A DNA stretch of 64,000 nt from Clostridia bacterium (GTDB lineage Bacteria > Bacillota > Clostridia > Lachnospirales > Anaerotignaceae), in NCBI GenBank assembly GCA_022651385.1, contig JALCQR010000004.1, positions 124,001-188,000 of the forward strand, in the 5' to 3' direction. A program made the position numbers and the translations under genes. The notes under the pieces are model-generated. The model had not been told where the DNA came from, ran no database searches, and saw nothing but the letters and a program-made list of their open reading frames with translations. Positions 28,095 through 36,432 of the stretch are shown here, piece by piece (the stretch's first letter is position 1; each line of letters begins with the position of its first letter).

Positions 28095-29513
28095 ATGAAA
28101 GAAGATGATAAAGTGTTATTTTCAAAAAAAAATCAAGATAAGTATAGTGATAATGAGAACTTGACGAAGGCAGCAAAGGCTGTTAAAAATGCCAAAAATA
28201 ATGACAAAAATTCAACCAATATATTTAAGGGAATTTTTAATCTTGCCACAATGATTAGCGATTTCAGCATTAAATTATCTTTATATGGAAGTAAAATCAA
28301 GGATTCTTCAGATAATTTAAACACTATGTTTAATGGTGTATCTTCGGCATCAGAGGAAATCTCAACTTCGACAAACCAAATTGTCAATACTAATTCTGAT
28401 TTATATGTTGCTATGAACAGTATTTCGGATGATGTAAAGGCTCTAAATCAAAATACTGAGAAAAATAACGAGATTATTAAAAGTATAGAATCTGAAAATA
28501 ATGAAATGGTAGCCTTTTCAAATGACATGGATCAGAGTGTTCAGGATCTTTTAAACGTTATGAGCAAGGTAAATGAGTCTGTTAAGGTTATAAATAAAAT
28601 ATCCGATCAGACAAAACTTTTAGCTTTAAACGCGGCTATTGAAGCAGCAAGAGCCGGAGCAGCAGGAAGGGGTTTTTCTGTTGTTGCCGAAGAAATAAGA
28701 GCCTTGGCTGATTCGACGAAAAAACTTACTTCAAGTATTGATGACCTTATGGTTGATATGAATAAGGCCTCAAACAAGAGTCAGACAAGCGTTACCAAAA
28801 CATTGGATTCAATCAAAAAGATTGGCGAAAGCATTAAAACTGTTTCTGGAAGTATGGAAAAAAGCACCGATGCTACGGAAAACATAACTAATCGTATTTC
28901 AAAAGCGGCTGAGATGAGCAAAGGCATGAATGAATCACTGCAGGAATCATTTGCGGCTTTGGAGTCTGTAAACAATGATTTGCAGAATCTATCAATGTCA
29001 TCCGATGAACTTAAAAATATAAGTGGTTCTATAAATGAAATTTCAACGGTTATGAATTCAATTGAAGAAAATGTAAATAATCTTTCGATTACTTCAGGCA
29101 AAATGGTTGAAAACAAAGCTTCGGGATTTTCAAACGACGATTTTATTGAGACTATTGGAAATGCTATAAGCGCTCACAAAAAGTGGGTGTTAAGCGTTAA
29201 AAATATGGCCCAGTCTATGAGTGTAATTCCAATACAGACAAATGAGCATAAATGCGGATTTGGACATTTTTACTACTCTATTAAAGTATCATCCCAAAAA
29301 CTTGCCCCAATATGGGAAGGCATAGAGGGACTTCACCACGATTTACATAAAAAAGGAGCACTTGTAATTAGCTGTGTTGAAAAGAACGACAAAAAAGGAG
29401 CTTTAAATGCAGCAAATGAGGCTGAAAAGCTTTCAAAAATTATTATAGAGAAGTTTGAACTTATGATTAAAATAGCCAATGAAATGAGTAAATATAGAGA
29501 ATTGGTTTTCTGA
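28095..29513 (+). CDS. Soluble chemoreceptor with C-terminal CZB zinc-binding domain
   Basis: The 472-residue form starts [10 protein letters not shown]. The frame is open from 28020 but lacks a good start or ribosome site, so the start is uncertain. There is no transmembrane helix or HAMP, so it acts in the cytoplasm. The chemoreceptor tip [35 protein letters not shown] is at about 163-205. The C-terminal CZB domain has its zinc ligands: His361 (AHKKW), Cys387 (HKCGFGHF), and His414/415 and His418 (GLHHDLH). CZB domains bind zinc and, in studied receptors, sense hypochlorous acid or zinc through the Cys. A sensor of oxidants or metal is therefore likely but inferred. A hairpin lies after the stop. 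Confidence 0.88.
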   Translation: MKEDDKVLFSKKNQDKYSDNENLTKAAKAVKNAKNNDKNSTNIFKGIFNLATMISDFSIKLSLYGSKIKDSSDNLNTMFNGVSSASEEISTSTNQIVNTNSDLYVAMNSISDDVKALNQNTEKNNEIIKSIESENNEMVAFSNDMDQSVQDLLNVMSKVNESVKVINKISDQTKLLALNAAIEAARAGAAGRGFSVVAEEIRALADSTKKLTSSIDDLMVDMNKASNKSQTSVTKTLDSIKKIGESIKTVSGSMEKSTDATENITNRISKAAEMSKGMNESLQESFAALESVNNDLQNLSMSSDELKNISGSINEISTVMNSIEENVNNLSITSGKMVENKASGFSNDDFIETIGNAISAHKKWVLSVKNMAQSMSVIPIQTNEHKCGFGHFYYSIKVSSQKLAPIWEGIEGLHHDLHKKGALVISCVEKNDKKGALNAANEAEKLSKIIIEKFELMIKIANEMSKYRELVF

Positions 29514-29540
29514 GACAATAAAATGTTTAAGGCTTGAATT

Positions 29541-29566
29541 ATGTCCTGTAATTATAAACAGGACAT
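29541..29566 (+). terminator. Hairpin after CZB chemoreceptor, possible terminator
   Basis: ATGTCCTGT pairs perfectly with ACAGGACAT around an eight-base loop. Only AAATTTT follows, so termination would be weak. Confidence 0.45.
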
Positions 29567-29571
29567 AAATT

Positions 29572-29601
29572 TTGAACAACTTTTTTCTATTACAATAATA
29601 T
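29572..29601 (+). promoter_or_regulatory. Possible sigma-A promoter of hemerythrin-cheX
   Basis: TTGAAC (29572-29577) and TAATAT (29596-29601) with an 18-base spacer, 45 bases ahead of the hemerythrin start. Confidence 0.45.
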
Positions 29602-29645
29602 TTAAAGTAAAGCTTTTATTTATTTAACAGGAAAGAAGGATGAGC

Positions 29646-30074
29646 ATGCTTTGGAAAGACAAGTATGAACTTGGAGTACCTTTGATTGATAGACAACACA
29701 AAGAGTTATTTAAACGTGTTGAGGAGTTTATTGTAACTTTACGTTCAAGTGCCTCATGGGAGGATAAGCTGCAGCGTGTAGACGAAACACTTGAATTTAT
29801 GAAAGGATATGTTGTGGAACATTTCCATGACGAGGAAGAATATCAAAAAAAGATAGGCTATCCCGGATATAATGAGCATAGAAAAATACATGCTGATATG
29901 GTAAAGTATGTTGTTAATGCATCAAAGGAATATGAGCAGGGAAACCACAGCGAGGTATATATGCAGCAGTTAGCTGGGAAACTTCTTTCATGGCTTATTA
30001 ATCATGTTGCGGCAGAGGATCAGCGCATTGCAAAATATGCTATAGAGAAGGGAGTGGCCAACGATGAGCAATGA
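29646..30074 (+). CDS. Bacteriohemerythrin
   Basis: This 142-residue single-domain non-heme di-iron protein binds oxygen or related small molecules in the cytoplasm. All seven metal ligands are in register: His18, His59, Glu63, His78, His82, His120 and Asp125. The second ATG at 29646 is preferred because GAAGG lies six bases upstream and the family begins MxWxxxYxxGVxxID. The first ATG (29640) abuts the ribosome site. Its 3' end overlaps cheX by 11 bases, so the two proteins are made together. In an anaerobe, oxygen buffering or signalling to chemotaxis is plausible but unproven. Confidence 0.92.
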   Translation: MLWKDKYELGVPLIDRQHKELFKRVEEFIVTLRSSASWEDKLQRVDETLEFMKGYVVEHFHDEEEYQKKIGYPGYNEHRKIHADMVKYVVNASKEYEQGNHSEVYMQQLAGKLLSWLINHVAAEDQRIAKYAIEKGVANDEQ

Positions 30075-30516
30075 TATTTTTTCACCGTTTTTGGATGCAA
30101 CTCGTAGTGTATTTAAGCTTATGTTTGATATTTCGGATGTAAACGAGCTCCCGATTGAGAATTTTAAATTTAACGATGCTGTTATTATATGTATCGGCGT
30201 TACTGGTGATCTTGAGGGAAACATAGTATATAAGTTTCCTCGCAACACATCTTTAACTATGGTGAACATAATGAGCGGTATGGAAATAGAATCGGTTGAT
30301 GATTTTGTAACGTCGGCTATTTCTGAAATAGCAAATATTATTAGCGGAAATGTCGTAACTATGTTTACGGAAAAAAATGTTAAATGTGATATACTTCCAC
30401 CTGTACTTGGAAACACCGAAGATGACAAGACATATGCTTTAACTAATGATTTTTGCGTGTCAACCTCTATTGGCAAGGTTTGTATTGACATAAGGCTTAA
30501 TCAAAAAAACAAATAA
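30064..30516 (+). CDS. cheX: CheX-family chemotaxis phosphatase
   Basis: CheX dephosphorylates CheY-P to terminate the motor signal. The 150-residue protein carries the catalytic helix SEIANIISGNV with the ExxN pair. Its opening IFSPFLDATRSVFKLMFDI is like CheX. A single phosphatase helix distinguishes it from CheC, which has two; a CheC is encoded at 47143, so two CheY-P phosphatases are present. The start overlaps the hemerythrin gene. Confidence 0.85.
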   Translation: MSNDIFSPFLDATRSVFKLMFDISDVNELPIENFKFNDAVIICIGVTGDLEGNIVYKFPRNTSLTMVNIMSGMEIESVDDFVTSAISEIANIISGNVVTMFTEKNVKCDILPPVLGNTEDDKTYALTNDFCVSTSIGKVCIDIRLNQKNK

Positions 30517-30911
30517 GCAAAGAAATTTTAAGGCGTATCATTTTGTTAAGTAGATGGTATGCCTTATTGTGTCTTATTTTTAATATTGCACTATATTACA
30601 TTTTTTGGCTGTTTTATTACCACGTTTTAACATATATTTCACCAACTGAAAAATTGGGCGCTGTTTTTAAGATAAATTATTTTAAACACAGACTGACTCA
30701 TATTTAAGGCCTGAAAATATTAGGTCTAATATTGTCGAATTCTGTAAAGATTTGTTGAAATTTGGCTTGCGATGTGGTAATATTTACATATACTTAGTTC
30801 ACTTTTATGTGATTTGTGTGATTTTAATTATTTTGGTCAGAAAAAGAAAAATCTGAAATAACATTTAAAAAATGTGACTTTACATGAAAAAAAGAAGGAG
30901 GTGAAAAAAGA
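30517..30911. other. Upstream control region of the flagellar operon
   Basis: A 395-base gap without a gene. AAGGCGTA/TATGCCTT (about 30531-30556) is a hairpin that may end the cheX transcript. A perfect dyad AATATTA-GGTC-TAATATT lies at 30716-30733. A sigma-A promoter follows at 30755, then a leader of about 120 bases to fliK. Confidence 0.6.
30755..30783 (+). promoter_or_regulatory. Sigma-A promoter of the flagellar operon
   Basis: TTGAAA at 30755-30760 and TAATAT at 30778-30783 with a 17-base spacer. It would start transcripts near 30790. No comparable promoter was found again until after cheD, so this one probably drives fliK through cheD. Confidence 0.65.
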
Positions 30912-32198
30912 ATGAATGTTAGTGCTGTTCAAAGCAACGATATTAACACTAAAACTGCAAAAGTATCCACTGCAAAAAGCGATACTGATGGAAGCACAAA
31001 GTTTAAGGATCTTATCAAAAGCAAAACTACTAAAAAAACAGAAAATAATGATAAGACTTCTATAAACAAAAAACAGAAAAAGACTGCTTCTGCAAAAGAT
31101 GACTCAACTAAAGAAAACAATAAGACATCAAAATCTGAAGCAGCAGGCATGGATTTGAATAATGTCTGCTCTTTTATTGAGGTTTTGTCTAAAAACGGCG
31201 AGGTTTACAGTTTTAGCCAAGGAGCTGTGATGGCTAATAGCGGCAGTAATAACGGAGATTTAAAAACAAATGCTTTATCAAATACAGCTAATGCAACAGC
31301 TTTATCAAATGCAATGGCATCTGCAAACGCTGCAACGTCAAATGTAGTGGTATCTGCAAACGCTGCAACGGCAAATACAGCTTCTACAAACGTTACAACG
31401 GCAAATGCTCAAAATAATATAAATACTTTAGTTAAATCAGCAAAAGAAGTTAAAACCGAGACATCTGAAGGAAAAGGCAGTTCTATTAAGAATGTAACTA
31501 CCGCAGGCACTAAGATTAGTGAAAGCAAAGAAGAAACTTTGGTTGAACCTAAAAATGCGGAAAGCAGCAACACGTCTTTATCTTCATCAGATAATAAAAC
31601 TTCTTCAATTGGTGATAAAAAGCTGAATAGTAAAACCAACTTAACTGAAAAAAATAATTTGTCAAATGATAAAAGCAGCAATGTTGAAGTTTCAAAACCG
31701 CTGACTTTTAAACAAAATGAAGGGTTTATTACAATTAAGGTAGGCGAGCCTGTAACAACTAATACTTGGAAATCTGTATCTCAGGAAATAGGAAAAGCAA
31801 TTGTTGAAAGCGTAAAAAATGGCAAAATAGAGAAATTAAACATAACCCTGAATCCTAAAGAATTAGGAAAAATAAATGTTGAGTTTTCAGTTGATGATAA
31901 AAAGGTATTAGTAACACTTATTTGCAGCGATAACAATACAAAAACCCTTTTATCTGACAATATGAGTGCATTATCAAAAATTGTACAGTCCAATTTAGGA
32001 CATGAAACAGTTGTAAATGTTTATAGTGAGCAAAGCAGCGGACAGGAAAAAACAAGCGAGAACTTTGATGGGGGAGGAAACAACGGCCATTACAGGGATG
32101 ACTCTCAGCAAAATGGCAAACGTCGTAAGGAATCTGACTCGGATTTTATTCAGAAACTGCGTCTTGGAATATTGGATATGGACGACGTGAGAGTCTGA
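30912..32198 (+). CDS. fliK: Flagellar hook-length control protein FliK
   Basis: FliK is a secreted ruler that measures the hook and switches export specificity through FlhB. The 428-residue protein has a Ser/Thr/Lys/Asn-rich, low-complexity N-terminal two thirds. The conserved C-terminal Flg_hook domain is at about 285-375 (KLNITLNPKELGKINVEFSV is the signature). Residues 136-168 contain an imperfect 11-residue Ala/Asn/Thr repeat. GAAGGAGGTG is a strong ribosome site. It is the first gene of the operon here; flgB-fliJ, which normally precede it, are not in the window. Confidence 0.9.
   Translation: MNVSAVQSNDINTKTAKVSTAKSDTDGSTKFKDLIKSKTTKKTENNDKTSINKKQKKTASAKDDSTKENNKTSKSEAAGMDLNNVCSFIEVLSKNGEVYSFSQGAVMANSGSNNGDLKTNALSNTANATALSNAMASANAATSNVVVSANAATANTASTNVTTANAQNNINTLVKSAKEVKTETSEGKGSSIKNVTTAGTKISESKEETLVEPKNAESSNTSLSSSDNKTSSIGDKKLNSKTNLTEKNNLSNDKSSNVEVSKPLTFKQNEGFITIKVGEPVTTNTWKSVSQEIGKAIVESVKNGKIEKLNITLNPKELGKINVEFSVDDKKVLVTLICSDNNTKTLLSDNMSALSKIVQSNLGHETVVNVYSEQSSGQEKTSENFDGGGNNGHYRDDSQQNGKRRKESDSDFIQKLRLGILDMDDVRV
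31317..31415 (+). repeat. 33-bp tandem repeat inside fliK
   Basis: Three in-frame units at 31317, 31350 and 31383 share ATCTGCAAACGCTGCAACG, with the third unit diverged. They encode an Ala/Asn/Thr-rich stretch of the FliK ruler region, where repeat number could alter protein length. Confidence 0.75.
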
Positions 32199-32223
32199 CA
32201 TCAAGTAGACCGTAAATAAAACT

Positions 32224-32667
32224 ATGAGTGATATTTCTATTAATGGAGTTAATGCAAACTCTGCAGCTGCTGCTACCAGCACAACAAGCAAAAACACGCT
32301 TGATATGGATGACTTTTACAAGCTCATGGCTGCACAGCTTAAAAATCAGGATGTATCAAATCCAACTGATGAAAGCGATTTTATGAACCAAATGATGCAG
32401 ATGGCTGTTATTTCAGCTATAAATACATTTACTGATATTTCAAAAACATCTTATGCGGCATCTTTGGTTGGAAGAGACGTAACTATAGCCGATATAGGAA
32501 ATGACGGCAAGCCAAAGGAAGTATACGGCACAGTGACTGCCACCGGAGTTTATTCCGGAGAACAGGTAATATATGTAAACGACAATAGATATGCTCTTTC
32601 ACAAATAATGGCTATAGGTAAACTTCCGGATACTGACAGCAGTTCCAACAGCTCATCATCCGGTTAA
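32224..32667 (+). CDS. flgD: Flagellar hook assembly scaffold FlgD
   Basis: FlgD caps the growing hook and is not part of the finished organelle. The 147-residue protein has the family motif DMDDFYKLMAAQLKNQDVSNPTD and then DFMNQMMQMAVISAINTF. A short tail (GTVTATGVYSGEQVIYVNDN) follows. It is shorter than enterobacterial FlgD and lacks most of the Ig-like domain, as in other Firmicutes. No strong ribosome site is visible; the start lies 25 bases after the fliK stop. Confidence 0.92.
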   Translation: MSDISINGVNANSAAAATSTTSKNTLDMDDFYKLMAAQLKNQDVSNPTDESDFMNQMMQMAVISAINTFTDISKTSYAASLVGRDVTIADIGNDGKPKEVYGTVTATGVYSGEQVIYVNDNRYALSQIMAIGKLPDTDSSSNSSSSG

Positions 32668-32707
32668 AGCGGTTAAATAAATTTACATATCGAAAGGGGC
32701 GTGTAGG

Positions 32708-33100
32708 ATGGTAGAGAAAACGCAATTCGGCGTTGGTAATGTAAATTACAATTCAAAAACTTCCGCAAACCCTGTTAAGAATTATAGCAATCAGGATTTA
32801 AGATTTAGAGCTGTTTTTGATAAACAGCTTATAAGGAACAAAGACAATGAACTGCAAATTTCAAAGCATGCAAAAGAAAGAATAGCTCAGCGCGGAATAA
32901 CTGTTGATAAGGATATGATTAATTCGCTTAATAACGCTGCGGATATGGCGAGAAAAAAAGGCGCCAAAGATATTGTTATGATTGGAAAAGACGCCGCTTT
33001 TATTGTTAATATTCCTAACAGTGTGATTGTAACAGCAGTTTCATCGTCGGAATTAAAAGATAATATTTTTACTAATATTGACAGTGCTGTTTTAATATAG
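32708..33100 (+). CDS. TIGR02530-type flagellar operon protein
   Basis: The 130-residue protein belongs to the small family found between flgD and flgE in Firmicutes. The diagnostic stretch is LQISKHAKERIAQRGITVDK, followed by MINSLNNAADMARKKGAKDI. The function of the family is not established. It has no signal peptide or membrane helix. GAAAGGGGCG lies ahead of the ATG. The position between flgD and flgE matches its usual context. Confidence 0.88.
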   Translation: MVEKTQFGVGNVNYNSKTSANPVKNYSNQDLRFRAVFDKQLIRNKDNELQISKHAKERIAQRGITVDKDMINSLNNAADMARKKGAKDIVMIGKDAAFIVNIPNSVIVTAVSSSELKDNIFTNIDSAVLI

Positions 33101-33176
33101 CCGGACCTTTTAAGGGGGCTATCATAATTTGTCTGATTGGCAATTATGAGCAGCATTTTGAGAGGAGAATAATACT

Positions 33177-34094
33177 ATGGCAAGATCTTTGTTTTCAGGT
33201 GTATCAGGCATGAGGGCTCACCAGGACAAAATGGATGTAATAGCAAATAATATAGCCAATATGAACACATATGGTTATAAATCAGGAAGAGTTACATTTA
33301 AAGAGTCGCTTTATCAAACAACCAAAGCTTCAAGCAATGGCACCGATACATACGGAGGCACAAACCCTTCTCAGGTTGGATATGGTTCACAGGTTGGTAC
33401 TGTTGATCTTATGTATTCAACGGGAGCTTATTCGCCTACTGACAGTTCAACGGACTGTATGATTGATGGAAATGGATTTTTTGTACTTGGTGCAAAAGGC
33501 GGCAAAGTTGAAGTGGACAGCGATCCTTCTGTTACGTCGAAGCATATGGAAAGCACAGTTTTATCAAGAGTCGGCAATTTTGAAATAGACGGAGACGGAT
33601 ATCTGGTTGACGGAGGCGGAAACGTTGTATATGGGTATCCAGACCCAAAAGATACAAGCTATATACAGCCGCTTGTAGTTCCTTATGTTGATTCTTCAGG
33701 AAACAAAGTCGCTGCCGGCACATCCGGTGCATCGCCTATGAAGCTTAACAGCATTTCAATAAGCTCATCAGGAGAGCTTACAGGTACAGACAGCAACGGA
33801 AAGGTTGTTACGGTCGGAGCAATTGCTGTAGCCAATGTACCAAACCCTAACGCTCTTGAAAAAACAGAGGGGCCTTATTATACAATCAGAGAAAATACCG
33901 GAGATGTAGAGCCTCAGATACCAGGGGAAGGTACAACGGGAAAACTTATATCAAATGGATTGGAAATGTCAAACGTTGACCTTGCAAAAGAGTTTTCAGA
34001 GATGATTACTACTGAGAGAGGATTTCAGGCAAATTCAAAAATTATTACTGTTTCAGATGAAATGCTGGAAGATCTTGTTAATCTTAAGAGATAA
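33177..34094 (+). CDS. flgE: Flagellar hook protein FlgE
   Basis: FlgE is the subunit of the universal-joint hook. The 305-residue protein starts MARSLFSGVSGMRAHQDKMD with the rod/hook N-motif VIANNIANMNTYGYKS. The C-terminal helix LEMSNVDLAKEFSEMITTER, then GFQANSKIITVSDEMLEDLV, is that of the hook D0 domain. It is shorter than enterobacterial FlgE, as is common in Firmicutes, so it carries few outer domains. Position after flgD and the TIGR02530 gene supports hook rather than distal rod. GAGAGGAG precedes the ATG. Confidence 0.92.
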   Translation: MARSLFSGVSGMRAHQDKMDVIANNIANMNTYGYKSGRVTFKESLYQTTKASSNGTDTYGGTNPSQVGYGSQVGTVDLMYSTGAYSPTDSSTDCMIDGNGFFVLGAKGGKVEVDSDPSVTSKHMESTVLSRVGNFEIDGDGYLVDGGGNVVYGYPDPKDTSYIQPLVVPYVDSSGNKVAAGTSGASPMKLNSISISSSGELTGTDSNGKVVTVGAIAVANVPNPNALEKTEGPYYTIRENTGDVEPQIPGEGTTGKLISNGLEMSNVDLAKEFSEMITTERGFQANSKIITVSDEMLEDLVNLKR

Positions 34095-34140
34095 AGGTTT
34101 AAATGGGTAGGGGTTAAAAAAATATCCAGCAAATGTGGAT

Positions 34141-34165
34141 AAACCACGGCCACTGCGGCTGTGGT
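34141..34165 (+). other. Hairpin between flgE and flbD
   Basis: AACCAC and GTGGTT flank an inner GCC/GGC helix at 34141-34165. Only a weak T tract follows (TACTGTTTT), so it may attenuate or process the operon transcript rather than end it. Confidence 0.45.
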
Positions 34166-34293
34166 TTACTGTTTTAAATCATTCATTAATACAAGTTTTT
34201 AGATGGCATCGGTTAAATTTAACTTAGCGGCATTGATTTAAAAACAACAGTTAATTGTATAACCATATGAATTATAAAAGGAGAAAACCGGGT

Positions 34294-34518
34294 ATGATAA
34301 AAGTTACTAAGCTTAATGGAGAAAAGTTTGTAATCAATTGCAGCCAGATAATATCTATAGAGTCGATTCCTGAGTCAAAGGTGATACTTCATAATGGTAC
34401 TTTCTATATTGTTAAGGAAACGCCGGACGAGATTATAAACATGGTTATAGAATATTATTCAAAAATAGAGTCTTTACACGACCATACGTTAGTTGTGAAA
34501 AAAGTGAATAAGTTTTAA
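34294..34518 (+). CDS. flbD: FlbD/SwrD-family flagellar protein
   Basis: The 74-residue protein starts MIKVTKLNGEKFVINCSQII, with SIESIPESKVILHNGTFYIV following, which is the full signature of the FlbD/SwrD family. In B. subtilis SwrD raises flagellar motor power by promoting stator function. Its position directly before motA-motB matches that role. The ATG at 34294 with AAAGGAG ten bases upstream is chosen over in-frame ATGs at 34255 and 34267. Confidence 0.9.
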   Translation: MIKVTKLNGEKFVINCSQIISIESIPESKVILHNGTFYIVKETPDEIINMVIEYYSKIESLHDHTLVVKKVNKF

Positions 34519-34546
34519 CAAGTTTTAGCGGTTTTGGAGGCGTATT

Positions 34547-35347
34547 ATGGATTTTACAACAATAGTTGGTATTGTAGCTGGGGTGGCTCTTGTTACTATA
34601 GGTATAGGATTTGGTAACCTTGGGAACTTTTTTGAAATCGGAAGTGTTTTTATAGTTTTTGGTGGTACTTTTGCTGCTCTTGTTGCCAGCTATCCCGTGA
34701 GGGTTTTGAAACAATTGCCAAAACAATTTAAAATTGTTATGAGAAAAAATCAGTATAATCCAATGGAGTATATTGACCAGCTGCAGGAGTTTGCTCTTAT
34801 TGCACGTAAAAATGGACTGCTTGCTCTTGAAGATAAGGCAAATGAAATGAAGGACCCGTTTTTTAAAGAAGGACTTATGCTTATTGTTGATGCTACAGGT
34901 CCTGAAAAAGTAAAAGAAATATTGGAAAACGACTTGGGTTATATAGAGGAAAGACATAATGAGATAATTGAATTTTATGAAAAAGGCGCGAGCTATGCGC
35001 CGGCATTTGGAATGATAGGAACATTAATTGGTCTTGTAAATATGCTTATGTCAATGAATCTTGAAGAAGGGGCAGGAAATCTAAGCTCAAATATGGGTAC
35101 TGCTCTTATTACTACATTTTATGGGACAATGCTGGCAAATTTAGTGTTTCTTCCGTTAGCAAAAAAACTTCAGGCAAGAAGCGACGAGGAGCTTTTATGC
35201 AGAAGAATAATTATTGATGGTATTTTAGCTATTCAGGCAGGAGAAAACCCTACATTTTTAAGGGAAACTTTAGTATCGTTTCTTCCGCACTATGAAAGAA
35301 AAATCAAGGGAAAGAAAAATGCTGAACAAACTGAAAAAGAAAAATAA
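34547..35347 (+). CDS. motA: Flagellar motor stator MotA
   Basis: MotA forms the stator channel with MotB and converts ion flow to torque. The 266-residue protein has four membrane helices: two near the N-terminus (TTIVGIVAGVALVTIGIGFG and SVFIVFGGTFAALVASYP) and two after the cytoplasmic domain (YAPAFGMIGTLIGLVNMLMS and GTALITTFYGTMLANLVFLP). The cytoplasmic loop carries the charged residues that contact FliG. TTGGAGGC precedes the ATG. Confidence 0.95.
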   Translation: MDFTTIVGIVAGVALVTIGIGFGNLGNFFEIGSVFIVFGGTFAALVASYPVRVLKQLPKQFKIVMRKNQYNPMEYIDQLQEFALIARKNGLLALEDKANEMKDPFFKEGLMLIVDATGPEKVKEILENDLGYIEERHNEIIEFYEKGASYAPAFGMIGTLIGLVNMLMSMNLEEGAGNLSSNMGTALITTFYGTMLANLVFLPLAKKLQARSDEELLCRRIIIDGILAIQAGENPTFLRETLVSFLPHYERKIKGKKNAEQTEKEK

Positions 35348-35438
35348 TTTAAAATCGCACTTAGATTTTTGAATATAATGAATATAATATTGTAATTTAT
35401 TAAAAATTTATATATTTTTTATAATTACGGAGATTGCT

Positions 35439-36260
35439 ATGAAAAAAAAGAAACGAAAATCATCTACAGGTGAATGGCTTAATACGTATAGCGATATGGT
35501 TACATTACTTTTGTGCTTCTTTGTTTTAATGTACTCAATATCGTCTGTTGACAGTGCAAAATGGAAAATTATTGTGCAGAGCTTTAATCCATCACAGGGT
35601 GAATTAAGTCAAGTTGTTGATAATCTCAAACAAAATAACGGAGGTTATGCCGTGGACGGTGGTCTCGACGGCGGTGCTAAAGATATAGATAAAGCTGATA
35701 ATTTTGATGATAAAGATATTGAAAAAGCTCAAGATTTCGATGATATATATTATAAATTGTCAAAGTATGTCCAGTCTGAGGGGTTGGATTCAGAAGTATC
35801 AATATCAAAAGGTGACGGTTTTACTTTTATAACATTCAGAGATAAGGTGTTTTTTGACGGCAACAGCTATAAATTAAAAGACGAAGGCAAAAAAATTTTG
35901 GATCAGTTATGCTACGCAATATCGGATGTTAGCAAATCAATAGGTGAAATTCAAGTTTTAGGTCATACATCTCAGGCAAGTCCTGATGTGCCAAATGATG
36001 TTGAAAGTGATAGATTTTTGTCTTCAGACAGGGCTACGGAAGTTTTGGTATATATTCAGGAGAAGAATATAATAGATCCGTCAAAATTGATTTCAACTGG
36101 CTTTGGTCAGTTTAGACCGATAGCATCTTTTGATACTTGGGAAGACAGAGCTAAAAACAGACGTGTGGAAATTCTTATAACCAAAAGCAATCAGGTTGTA
36201 AAGAGTTTGGACAATTACTATAAAGAAGTTTATGGTATTGAAACAAACAATAATAATTAA
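35439..36260 (+). CDS. motB: Flagellar motor stator MotB
   Basis: MotB anchors the stator to peptidoglycan. The 273-residue protein has one N-terminal membrane helix with the ion-binding Asp19 (NTYSDMVTLLLCFFVLMYSI). A flexible acidic linker with a repeat of KDIDKADNFDDKDIEKAQDF type follows at about 85-105. The OmpA/MotB peptidoglycan-binding domain (GHTSQASP, FLSSDRATEVLVYI, STGFGQFRP, NRRVEILI) is at about 130-255. Whether protons or sodium are used cannot be read safely from the helix. It is separated from motA by 91 bases. Confidence 0.94.
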   Translation: MKKKKRKSSTGEWLNTYSDMVTLLLCFFVLMYSISSVDSAKWKIIVQSFNPSQGELSQVVDNLKQNNGGYAVDGGLDGGAKDIDKADNFDDKDIEKAQDFDDIYYKLSKYVQSEGLDSEVSISKGDGFTFITFRDKVFFDGNSYKLKDEGKKILDQLCYAISDVSKSIGEIQVLGHTSQASPDVPNDVESDRFLSSDRATEVLVYIQEKNIIDPSKLISTGFGQFRPIASFDTWEDRAKNRRVEILITKSNQVVKSLDNYYKEVYGIETNNNN

Positions 36261-36432
36261 ATTGTGAAAAATATTAATAAAATTAATTTTTGATTTTATT
36301 TAATTTTTAATATTATTAATTTGGCTCAACGCAAAAACAAAATCAATATACAGGTTTTTGTTTCGCAAGTCCAAAAAGGATTATGGGTTTCCTCAAAAAC
36401 CTAAATACACTGTGCTGGGGGTGAAACTGTAA
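36261..36432. other. motB-fliM spacer with structured leader, no fliL
   Basis: The first half is very AT-rich and self-complementary (AATATTAATAAAAT against ATTTTATTTAATTTTTAATA). A hairpin AGGTTTTTG (36352-36360)/CAAAAACCT (36394-36402) lies before fliM. fliL is usually encoded between motB and fliM, but no reading frame for it is present. Confidence 0.55.
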
